Part shown: one piece after another, positions 1-7,311 of the stretch
How positions within the stretch are numbered: position 1 is the stretch's first letter
How the letters are laid out: each line of letters starts with the position of its first letter
Origin: Cycloclasticus sp.
GTDB lineage: Bacteria; Pseudomonadota; Gammaproteobacteria; Methylococcales; Cycloclasticaceae
Direction: 5' to 3'
Length of the DNA: 64,000 nt
Assembly: GCA_040743155.1 (NCBI GenBank)
Contig: JBFLJU010000001.1
Coordinates: 1,178,001-1,242,000 of the forward strand
Translations under genes and position numbers: made by a program
The notes under the pieces: generated by a model
Database searches by the model: none
The model's input: only the letters and a program-made list of their open reading frames with translations
What the model was told of the DNA's origin: nothing

Positions 1-829
1 CTGAAATAGTTTGTGGTGTCCACCCTTCTGAACGGTGCGTTGAACGCAACGGTCTAGATTGCCCCATCAAGAAGACTTCATTATTTCGTACAGCAAAAAT
101 TTGACCGGATACATCAGCCGCCGAATCACTGGCTAAATAAACAGCCATCGGCGCAATCTTATCGGGTGTCATTTCTTTTAATTTATCGACTCTCGCTTTT
201 TCTTCTGGTGTGTTTACTGGGATAGCACCAATCATTCGGCTCCATGCAAAAGGTGATATACAGTTAGAACGCACGTTGTAACGCTGCATATCTAGCGCAA
301 TACTTTTAGACAGTGATGCTATACCTGCTTTTGCAGCTGAATAGTTTGCTTGACCAAAGTTACCAATTAAACCAGACGTTGAGGTCATAAAAACAAAGCT
401 ACCACTTTCTTGTTTCTTAAAATGTTTAGCTGCAAAGTGGGCCGTATTAAAGCTTCCGTTTAAATGCACGTTGATCACAGAACTCCACTCTTCAGGTGAC
501 ATTTTATGGAAAATTCTATCGCGTAAAATACCGGCATTATTGACGACCGTATCAATTCGACCAAAATTATCAATGGCCGCTTCAATCATCGCTTCTGCGC
601 CCTCAAGGTTAGCGACATTATCACCATTGATAACCGCCTCACCACCTGCCGCACGAATGGTTGCCACCACTTCTTCAGCTGGACTTTCACCCGTCTCTTC
701 ACCACCAACACCCGCGCCAAGGTCATTAACAACCACTTTCGCCCCTTCTTTAGCCATCATAATGGCCATTGCACGACCGATACCACGACCTGCTCCCGTA
801 ACGAGCACTACTTTATCTTTCATCATCAT
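1..829 (-). CDS. SDR-family oxidoreductase, (3R)-hydroxyacyl-CoA dehydrogenase-like (3' end outside window)
   Basis: Short-chain dehydrogenase, probably oxidising a hydroxyacyl-CoA with NAD(P). The minus-strand frame starts at an ATG triplet run (821-829) behind a GGAG-type ribosome site and stays open to base 1, so the C-terminus lies outside the window. The cofactor motif VTGAGRGIG is at residues 10-18, NNAG near residue 100 (followed by ILRDR, typical of the dehydrogenase part of peroxisomal multifunctional enzyme 2), and the active-site YSAAK near residue 165. It is the last visible gene of the seven-gene acyl-CoA operon, 44 bp after the enoyl-CoA hydratase, so a 3-hydroxyacyl-CoA step is likely. 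The family is certain; the substrate is inferred. Confidence 0.85.
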   Translation of the reverse strand, partial: MMMKDKVVLVTGAGRGIGRAMAIMMAKEGAKVVVNDLGAGVGGEETGESPAEEVVATIRAAGGEAVINGDNVANLEGAEAMIEAAIDNFGRIDTVVNNAGILRDRIFHKMSPEEWSSVINVHLNGSFNTAHFAAKHFKKQESGSFVFMTSTSGLIGNFGQANYSAAKAGIASLSKSIALDMQRYNVRSNCISPFAWSRMIGAIPVNTPEEKARVDKLKEMTPDKIAPMAVYLASDSAADVSGQIFAVRNNEVFLMGQSRPLRSTHRSEGWTPQTIS

Positions 830-873
830 TCTATTTTCTCCAACTCTTTAATTAAATTTTCACAATCAATAAC

Positions 874-1674
874 TTACCGACCTTTAAATTCACCTTGGCG
901 TTTTTCAAAAATGGCGTCCATCGCTTCCCGATGATCATCTGTCCGATGCGAGACTGCTTGCATCACTGCGGCCATTTGTAAGTGTGTATTTAAGTCAGTT
1001 CGCTGTCCTTCACGGATTAACTGTTTTGTCATCCGTACTGAAACAGGTGGGTTGACAGCAATACGTTGAGCTAATGCAATCGCTTCATCCATCAATTGCT
1101 CATCCGGAACTACTTTTGAAACAAGCCCAAATTTTAAGGCTTCCTCTGAGCTAATCGGCTCGCCGGTAAAGGCCATTTCAGAAGCTTTTGCCAAACCAAT
1201 CGCACGCGGCAATAACCACGAACCGCCATCACCTGGGATGATGCCCAACTTAACGAAACTTTCAGCAAAGCGTGCGCTTTGTCCAGCAATGCGAATATCA
1301 CACATACATGTAAGGTCACACCCCGCGCCAATCGCAGGGCCATTAACCGCGGCAATAATCGGCACATCCAATGCTTGGAACGCTAATGGGATGCGTTGAA
1401 TGCCTTCGCGATACCAGGTTGCCAACTCATGTGGTGTTTTATCCGATTCAGTCATTTCTTCACGAATCTTTTTAACATTACCGCCCGAAGAAAACGCGGG
1501 GCCGTTGCCTGTTAAAATAACGACTCTAATTTGACTATCCTTTTGCGCCTGTTCGGCTAAGGACACTAAATCATTGATCATATTGCCATCAGATATGGCA
1601 TTTCGCGTATCAACGCGATTCATCCGCCAAATAGCAATGCCATCTTTTACTTCACTTATTACGTCTGTTGTCAC
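874..1674 (-). CDS. Enoyl-CoA hydratase/isomerase (crotonase) family protein
   Basis: Crotonase-fold enzyme of 266 residues, expected to hydrate a 2-enoyl-CoA. Typical blocks are visible: NAISDGNMINDL near the N-terminus, the oxyanion-hole stretch FSSGGNVK, the second oxyanion segment NGPAIGAGCDL, and a C-terminal FEKRQGEFKGR tail usual for the family. The frame is open to a GTG at 1722, but that start overlaps the preceding dehydrogenase gene; the GTG at 1674 has a good AGAGG ribosome site about 8 bases upstream and lies just after that gene's stop, so I chose it. Its position between dehydrogenases and an SDR fits step two of a beta-oxidation sequence. Exact substrate unknown. Confidence 0.88.
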   Translation of the reverse strand: MTTDVISEVKDGIAIWRMNRVDTRNAISDGNMINDLVSLAEQAQKDSQIRVVILTGNGPAFSSGGNVKKIREEMTESDKTPHELATWYREGIQRIPLAFQALDVPIIAAVNGPAIGAGCDLTCMCDIRIAGQSARFAESFVKLGIIPGDGGSWLLPRAIGLAKASEMAFTGEPISSEEALKFGLVSKVVPDEQLMDEAIALAQRIAVNPPVSVRMTKQLIREGQRTDLNTHLQMAAVMQAVSHRTDDHREAMDAIFEKRQGEFKGR

Positions 1675-1691
1675 TGATTTATCCTCTTCTA

Positions 1692-2726
1692 TTAACTCGT
1701 CTGTGTTGTCAACCAACTCCACAAGTTATCAGTTTCTAATTGAAAACAATGCTTACCTAATTTTGCCGACCATTGTGCTTCGTTACCGTACTCATCACGC
1801 CATGACCATAATCGGCGTGTGTTTAGCTGTAGTGGGTACTCTTGAGTAAAGCCGATAGCTGCATGAACAGCGTGGGCCGTTTTAGCCGCATAACCTGCAG
1901 ACTCTCCTGTAGTAATTTTCGCACAGGCAATTAATTCCCATTCTTGCTCGCTAGCTAAATGATCTATAGCAGCATCTACCGCGCAAATGGACGCGCTCGT
2001 CATTTCAGCCAACACAGCCATTTGTTGTTGCACCGCCTGAAACTTACCAATGGCGCGGCCGAATTGTGAGCGATCATTGGCGTACTCAACCGTCATTTCT
2101 AACACTCGTTGTAGCGAACCTGCCATTTGAGCCGCACGGCCCAGTGCTAACCACGATTTAACTTGTTCAATATCGATGCCACTAAGGCTCTGAGAATCGT
2201 TAAGTTGAGTTGTATTGATGGTCACGTCATCGCGAGCCTCACCGGCCATATTTTGACCTTCAACGATAGTGACGCTCTGACAAGAAAGCATACTGACCCG
2301 TGTCTCATTATTGCTACTAAGTATAACCAGCAAAGACGAGGCGTGTCGCGCCCAAGGTACGCCCCTAATGGTGTACTCAGAATCAGCTTTTAAAGGCTCC
2401 GATATAATCGCCGGAACCAAGAGTTCATCGTTAACAGTAAAACCCGACTCAGCCGCAAGGTAAACCGCCATCAACGACTCTAGCACCGGCAACGGTACCG
2501 AATAATAGCCAGCAAGCCTCATTAACACACAACCACCCGCAAGACCGAGGCCAGAGCCTCCATCGCTTTCGGATAATAAGGTTGTTAACCAACCGTCAGC
2601 TAAAAAGTCTGACCAAAGCGTTTCTGGAAACTGCCCCGCTTCCATTAACTCATGAGCGTTACTGTCTGAGAAATCTTCAAATAAACGAGTCGCTGACTGT
2701 TCAATTAATTGTGCTAATTCACTCAT
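1692..2726 (-). CDS. Acyl-CoA dehydrogenase, short non-catalytic-type subunit
   Basis: Acyl-CoA dehydrogenase fold of 344 residues, shorter than the usual 380-390. The C-terminal half has the FAD-contact segment NDRSQFGRAIGKFQAVQQQ and ends with a WSWRDEYGNE region typical of the subunits that pair with a catalytic partner in steroid side-chain dehydrogenases (ChsE/FadE type). Where alternative-site dehydrogenases carry a catalytic Glu (LER-like), this protein reads ALGRAA, with no Glu. The start codon overlaps the stop of the next dehydrogenase by 4 bp, so the two are translationally coupled, consistent with a heteromer. Fold is firm; loss of catalysis and pairing are inferred. Confidence 0.83.
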   Translation of the reverse strand: MSELAQLIEQSATRLFEDFSDSNAHELMEAGQFPETLWSDFLADGWLTTLLSESDGGSGLGLAGGCVLMRLAGYYSVPLPVLESLMAVYLAAESGFTVNDELLVPAIISEPLKADSEYTIRGVPWARHASSLLVILSSNNETRVSMLSCQSVTIVEGQNMAGEARDDVTINTTQLNDSQSLSGIDIEQVKSWLALGRAAQMAGSLQRVLEMTVEYANDRSQFGRAIGKFQAVQQQMAVLAEMTSASICAVDAAIDHLASEQEWELIACAKITTGESAGYAAKTAHAVHAAIGFTQEYPLQLNTRRLWSWRDEYGNEAQWSAKLGKHCFQLETDNLWSWLTTQTS

Positions 2727-3871
2727 CGTAGACCAAGGCCCCTCGCAATAATGCCTCGAAGAATTTCACGTGTACCACCGCGTAACGAGAAGGAAGGTGC
2801 TTTTAATATTGAATCGGATAACAAACGCGCGACCCCTCCGTTAGCTGATGAACGCGGCTCAGTCGCCAAAATCAAGCGCATCGCTTCTGGCAGTTCTTGC
2901 TCAAATGACGTACCAAGGTCTTTAACAACAGAAGCCTCGTTAATGGGTAATTTTCCTTCCTGCAATTGATTCGCAACAGAAAGCGACATTTGCCTTAAAA
3001 CCATCAACCTCGCAACAAATTTACCAATAATGGGTTCTGCTTGTTGCATTAAATTAGTCTCACGAAGTTCCTTTATAGCCGCTTCAAGTAATTGATAACT
3101 ACTTAAAAAACGCTCTGGCCCACTTCGTTCAAAGGCCAATTCCGCCACCACTTGGCTCCAGCCTTCATTAACCTGACCAACCACTCTATTATCTGGAACG
3201 AAAACATCATCAAAGAAGATTTCATTGAAGTGCGCCTCACCGGCCAATGTGATAATAGGGCGAACTGTAATGCCTTTCTGACTCAGGTCGACTATCAGCT
3301 GACTCATCCCCGCATGGCGGTTATCAGACGGTGGAGCTGTCCGGCACAAGGTGATCATTTGGTGGCAAACATGAGCCCAACTAGTCCAGATTTTAGAACC
3401 ATTAATAAGCCAGCCACCATCTACTTTCTCGGCTCGCGTTTTAATGGATGCCAAGTCAGAGCCACTATTAGGTTCACTCATACCAATAGCAAAGAAACAC
3501 TCACCGCGTACTATTTTCGGTAAAAAATACTGACGCTGCTCTTCGCTGCCAAAACGTAACAACAGCGGGCCACTTTGGCGATCTGCTACCCAATGCGCAC
3601 CCACCGGTGCTCCGGCCGCTAACAACTCTTCGATCACGACGTATCGTTCAAGGTAACTGCGACTTCCCCCACCGTATTCAGTGGGCCAGGTCATCCCTAG
3701 CCAGCCTTTTTCGGCTAATGCCCGACTTAGTTCTGGATCACAAATGGACCAGGAGTCGATGATATTTGAAACATTAAACGCCCCGTAATGGTCTAAAAAT
3801 GAACGAACCTCAGCTCTTAAGGCCGCTTCTTTCTCGCCCGTTATTACAGGGGTAAAATACAGCTTCTTCAT
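2723..3871 (-). CDS. Acyl-CoA dehydrogenase, catalytic-type subunit
   Basis: Full-length 382-residue flavoprotein that should introduce a 2,3 double bond into an acyl-CoA. The family motif GMSEPNSGSDLASIKTRA is clear, followed by GSKIWTSWAH. The usual catalytic Glu of medium-chain enzymes (in YEGT) is replaced: here the segment reads RGGTREILR. A Glu in LAFERSGPERF sits where isovaleryl- and long-chain-type enzymes place their base, so this alternative Glu is the probable catalytic residue. It is coupled by a 4-bp overlap to the shorter dehydrogenase downstream. The acyl substrate cannot be read from sequence; a branched, cyclic or steroid side chain is a reasonable inference. Confidence 0.88.
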   Translation of the reverse strand: MKKLYFTPVITGEKEAALRAEVRSFLDHYGAFNVSNIIDSWSICDPELSRALAEKGWLGMTWPTEYGGGSRSYLERYVVIEELLAAGAPVGAHWVADRQSGPLLLRFGSEEQRQYFLPKIVRGECFFAIGMSEPNSGSDLASIKTRAEKVDGGWLINGSKIWTSWAHVCHQMITLCRTAPPSDNRHAGMSQLIVDLSQKGITVRPIITLAGEAHFNEIFFDDVFVPDNRVVGQVNEGWSQVVAELAFERSGPERFLSSYQLLEAAIKELRETNLMQQAEPIIGKFVARLMVLRQMSLSVANQLQEGKLPINEASVVKDLGTSFEQELPEAMRLILATEPRSSANGGVARLLSDSILKAPSFSLRGGTREILRGIIARGLGLR

Positions 3872-3897
3872 CGTTTAATGCTTAATTAAATATACAA

Positions 3898-4653
3898 TTA
3901 AACCGCTGTGTATCCGCCATCAACAACCATTTCAGAGCCATTCATAAAGGATGAATCATCGCTCGCTAAATGTAATACTGCATAAGACACTTCTTTTGGT
4001 TGTGCCGGTCTATCCAATATCGTTGTACCCAAAATAGCTTGGCGCGTTTCTTCGTCACCATGCAATAAATCTTTTGTCATTGGCGTATCAATAACACCTG
4101 GATGGACAGAATTCACGCGAATATTGTATTGCGCATAATCAACCGCTGTTGCTTTAGTAAATAATTTCACGGCACCTTTAGTGGCTTGATAAGCAGCCGA
4201 AACAGGCGCGCCTACTAGACCGTAAATTGACGAAATATTAACAATTGAACCACCACCTGCTTTTTGCATCGCTGGCAATACGGCTTTTGTGCCAAAGAAG
4301 ACGCCTTTTACATTAATATCAAATGTACGATCCCACTCTTCTGTTGTGGTTTCTTCTAATTGTTTAACAATAAGAATACCTGCATTGTTAACAAGTACAT
4401 CTATTTGACCATGTGACGCAGTAACCTTTTCCACAACGCTAAGCCATTCAGATTCTACTGTCACATTCAATGGTAAGAACTCAGCGTTACCGCCGTCAGC
4501 AACGATACTTTTAACCGTCGCTTGGCCTTCAGCTTCATTCATATCGGTGACAATAACTGTCGCGCCCTCGGCCGCCAACAATTCACAATGCGTACGTCCC
4601 ATACCCATTGCGCCACCCGTTACTAATGCTATTTTTCCACTGACTCTACCCAT
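3898..4653 (-). CDS. SDR-family oxidoreductase (classical, 251 aa)
   Basis: Classical short-chain dehydrogenase of normal length. The nucleotide motif VTGGAMGMG is at about residues 10-18, NNAG near residue 90, and the catalytic Ser plus YQATK near residue 155; the end DGGYTAV is the common SDR C-terminus. It resembles 3-alpha/20-beta-hydroxysteroid dehydrogenase-like and cyclohexanol dehydrogenase-like SDRs. The start follows a GGGAG ribosome site. It lies 26 bp upstream of the paired dehydrogenases and 35 bp downstream of another acyl-CoA dehydrogenase, so it belongs to the same operon. Whether it acts on a hydroxyacyl-CoA or a ring hydroxyl is unknown. Confidence 0.88.
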   Translation of the reverse strand: MGRVSGKIALVTGGAMGMGRTHCELLAAEGATVIVTDMNEAEGQATVKSIVADGGNAEFLPLNVTVESEWLSVVEKVTASHGQIDVLVNNAGILIVKQLEETTTEEWDRTFDINVKGVFFGTKAVLPAMQKAGGGSIVNISSIYGLVGAPVSAAYQATKGAVKLFTKATAVDYAQYNIRVNSVHPGVIDTPMTKDLLHGDEETRQAILGTTILDRPAQPKEVSYAVLHLASDDSSFMNGSEMVVDGGYTAV

Positions 4654-4688
4654 CTTTTTTCTCCCGTTAGTTTTTACGTTTTTATTAT

Positions 4689-5861
4689 TTAGTACGACTT
4701 AGGCATGCCCAATACGTGCTGCCCGATATAACTTAAAATCATGTTAGTTGAAATAGGCGCTATCAAATACAGTCTCGCTTCACGCCATTTTCGTTCAATA
4801 TCATATTCACGCGCAAAGGCAAAACCACCATGCGTTTGCATGCAAGCCTCACCGGCATTCCAAGCCGCTTCGGCACACAACATCTTCGCCATATTCGCTT
4901 CGGCACCACACGATTCACCCGCTTCAAAAAGAGCCGCCGCTTTACGCGCCATTAATTCTGCTGCTTCAATTTCCGCATACGCTCTAGCAATCGGGAATTG
5001 AATACCTTGGTTTTTAGCAATAGGTCCACCAAAAATCTTCCTTTCACTAGCGTAATCTTTAGCGCGTTGAATAAAGAAACGAGCATCGCCAATGCTTTCA
5101 CCGGCAATAATAACCCGCTCAGCATTCATCCCGCTCATAACATAACGGAAACCTTTGCCTTCCTCACCAATCAGCGAGTCCGCAGGAATTTCCATATTGT
5201 CGAAAAACACTTCGGTGGTATTGTGATTTATCATCGCGTCAATGGCACGAATTTCCATACCATTGCCAACAACTTCACGCATATCAACCAAGAAAATAGA
5301 CATCCCATCGGTTGGTTTCGACACTTCTTCTAATGGCGTTGTACGCGCCAACAACAGCATCAAATCAGATTGGAACGCACGACTGGTCCATACTTTTTGC
5401 CCGTTAACGATGTATTTATCACCCTTTTTAACGGCCTTCGTTCTTAACTTAGTCGTATCAGACCCAGATGTAGGTTCAGTCACACCAAACGCCTGCAGCC
5501 TTAATTCACCCGATGCTATTTTTGGTAAATATTTCTGTTTTTGCTCTTCACTCCCATGCCTTAGAACAGCGCCCATAATGTACATTTGTGCATGACAGGC
5601 AGAAGCAGAACCGCCTGAAGCATGAATCGTTTCCATAATGACGGCTGCAGCGCGTAGTGGTAAACCAACACCACCGTACTCTTCAGGAATTAGTGCCGAT
5701 AAAAAACCCGACTCTGTTAACGCATTAACAAATTCTTCTGGATAGGCGCTTTCAGCATCCAATTTGCGCCAGTACTCGCCAGGAAAGTCAGCACATATCT
5801 TGTTAACCGCGTCACGAATATCGGCGTAGTCATTACCTAGTGGTATAGAAATTTCCTTCAT
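4689..5861 (-). CDS. Acyl-CoA dehydrogenase (390 aa)
   Basis: Third acyl-CoA dehydrogenase of the operon, full length. Visible are an N-terminal helical domain with PEEYGGVGLP, the FAD/substrate motif FGVTEPTSGSD, NGQKVWTSRAFQSD, and a C-terminal MQTHGGFAFAREYDIERKWR. The base at the medium-chain position is absent (ARLYLIAPISTN), while NAERVIIAGE offers a Glu at the alternative site. The C-terminus HVLGMPKSY is typical of one dehydrogenase subgroup found beside class III CoA-transferases. It follows the CoA-transferase gene by only 14 bp, suggesting it oxidises the CoA ester that enzyme makes. Family firm, substrate inferred. Confidence 0.9.
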   Translation of the reverse strand: MKEISIPLGNDYADIRDAVNKICADFPGEYWRKLDAESAYPEEFVNALTESGFLSALIPEEYGGVGLPLRAAAVIMETIHASGGSASACHAQMYIMGAVLRHGSEEQKQKYLPKIASGELRLQAFGVTEPTSGSDTTKLRTKAVKKGDKYIVNGQKVWTSRAFQSDLMLLLARTTPLEEVSKPTDGMSIFLVDMREVVGNGMEIRAIDAMINHNTTEVFFDNMEIPADSLIGEEGKGFRYVMSGMNAERVIIAGESIGDARFFIQRAKDYASERKIFGGPIAKNQGIQFPIARAYAEIEAAELMARKAAALFEAGESCGAEANMAKMLCAEAAWNAGEACMQTHGGFAFAREYDIERKWREARLYLIAPISTNMILSYIGQHVLGMPKSY

Positions 5862-5875
5862 TTTTCTTTTCTCGG

Positions 5876-7021
5876 TTAATTTTTATAAGTATCGTTATCG
5901 GCACCTAATGCAGGCGCTTCATTTTGTAATGGTGGCCTTTTGCCATTAAATTTAATCGGTAGGCCCACTAATTTCATCGCATTTTCTACAGACTCTTGAA
6001 CAATTCCTAATGATTGAGTTTGCGGATCATTGAGTACCTCGTCAACTAATTGAATTGGTGAATTCGGAATACCCACATCATCTAGTTTTTTCTGCCAATG
6101 GGAACGAGGTTCTTTTATTAAAATTTCGGTCATGCGGCGGTTCAACTCGACCTTGTTTTCGAATCGCTTAGGGTTTGTTTCAAAGTGTGGTTCATCTGCC
6201 CACGTTGGGTTACCCATCACACCTTTCAGCAAATCAAATAGTTTATTATTAGGCGCTGCAACAACGAGATAGCCATCTGAGCACTCATACGCTTGGTACG
6301 GCGAAATACCCTGCACCCCAGACCCTTGCGGTGTAGGGAGATTACCCGTCGCGTGATAACCCGCCATATGATAGGTCATCCAACTCAGCGCTGTTTCGTA
6401 AAGTGCGGTATCGACAACACAGCCCTTGCCTGTTTTTTGACGGTCAAATAACGCCGCGATGATCGCGATAGAACACCACATACCGGTACCCATATCTATC
6501 GCTGAGGTTCCTATACGTACTGGAGGACGACCTTCTTCTCCGTTCAAACTCATTAGACCACTGTATGCTTGCATAAGGGGGTCATAACCTGGCTTATCAG
6601 CCATTGGCCCGGTCTCACCAAATGCCCATATATTGCAATACACAAGCGCCGGATTCTCTTTACACATTTGCTCAGCACCAAGACCTAAATTCGATACTTT
6701 ACCAGGGCGCATATTTTGTAAAACAACATCGGCCTTAGTCACCATTTCGTTTCTAAGCCAAGCCTTATCCTTAGGATCATTTAAATCCACGGTGACTGAC
6801 TTTTTATCCCGATTTAGCGCCTGAAACATAGCGGAGGTGCCATTCCAAAAAGGGGGGCCCCAATGGCGACAATCATCGCCGCGGCCCTCGGGCTCAACTT
6901 TTATAACTTCCGCACCAAGCGCTGCAAGAATCCAAGTGCCGAACGGCGCAGCCACACTGGTACCTATTTCGTATACACGAATGCCCTTAAGTGGTAATTC
7001 AGTTTCTTTTTGTTCTGACAT
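5876..7021 (-). CDS. CaiB/BaiF (class III) CoA-transferase
   Basis: First gene of the catabolic operon, 381 residues, normal for a class III CoA-transferase that moves CoA between acyl donors and carboxylic acids. The N-terminal segment GIRVYEIGTSVAAPFGTWIL and ALGAEVIKVEPEGRGD are family hallmarks; the Asp in GTSAIDMGTG is the expected catalytic residue that forms the acyl anhydride. Further blocks such as QAYSGLMSLNG and GVPNSP-like GIPNSPIQ are present. Its role here is probably to activate the free acid that the downstream dehydrogenases, hydratase and SDRs then oxidise. Carnitine or bile-acid CoA transfer are relatives, but the actual substrate is unknown. Confidence 0.9.
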   Translation of the reverse strand: MSEQKETELPLKGIRVYEIGTSVAAPFGTWILAALGAEVIKVEPEGRGDDCRHWGPPFWNGTSAMFQALNRDKKSVTVDLNDPKDKAWLRNEMVTKADVVLQNMRPGKVSNLGLGAEQMCKENPALVYCNIWAFGETGPMADKPGYDPLMQAYSGLMSLNGEEGRPPVRIGTSAIDMGTGMWCSIAIIAALFDRQKTGKGCVVDTALYETALSWMTYHMAGYHATGNLPTPQGSGVQGISPYQAYECSDGYLVVAAPNNKLFDLLKGVMGNPTWADEPHFETNPKRFENKVELNRRMTEILIKEPRSHWQKKLDDVGIPNSPIQLVDEVLNDPQTQSLGIVQESVENAMKLVGLPIKFNGKRPPLQNEAPALGADNDTYKN

Positions 7022-7067
7022 CTTATTCTCTATTACCTATTAAAGAACCATATCTTATACGGCTGAC

Positions 7068-7094
7068 AAAAAAACGCGAGGCCCTAAGCCTCGC
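7068..7094 (-). terminator. Rho-independent terminator after the signalling operon
   Basis: Read on the minus strand, GCGAGGC and GCCTCGC form a 7-bp stem around a five-base loop, followed by a run of seven T. It lies about 220 bp past the stop of the receiver-GGDEF-EAL gene and just upstream of the CoA-transferase operon, which it separates from the signalling operon. Confidence 0.75.
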
Positions 7095-7127
7095 TAGTGA
7101 GGAGCACAACCAATCTACCTAACAGTT

Positions 7128-7143
7128 GTTATAATATAATAAC
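7128..7143. promoter_or_regulatory. Imperfect AT-rich palindrome, possible operator
   Basis: GTTATAATATAATAAC pairs GTTAT with ATAAC around an AT core. It lies about 107 bp upstream of the CoA-transferase start, before the terminator hairpin on that strand. It could be a regulator site, or simply AT-rich promoter sequence; nothing further supports it. Confidence 0.2.
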
Positions 7144-7311
7144 CTTTCCCCTCTCTATAAATCAATAGGAGCGCGGATTAATCTTAAAAAAGGCTAAATG
7201 AGTGACTTTTATTTCAGCGATAGCTCATCATTTGTAATACTAAAAGAAAGACTTAAAATACGGGCATTAACTTACCAACTACATTACCCAACCACCGGCA
7301 AACCAGCCCCT

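Noticed and set aside
471-851. Plus-strand open frame of 126 codons opposite the first SDR gene
   Set aside because: It is low-complexity (Ser/Pro/Ala-rich), the mirror of a clear SDR frame with intact motifs, and lacks a ribosome site.
3152-3523. Plus-strand open frame of 123 codons within the acyl-CoA dehydrogenase gene
   Set aside because: It is antisense to a well-supported dehydrogenase; no signal or family resemblance is seen.
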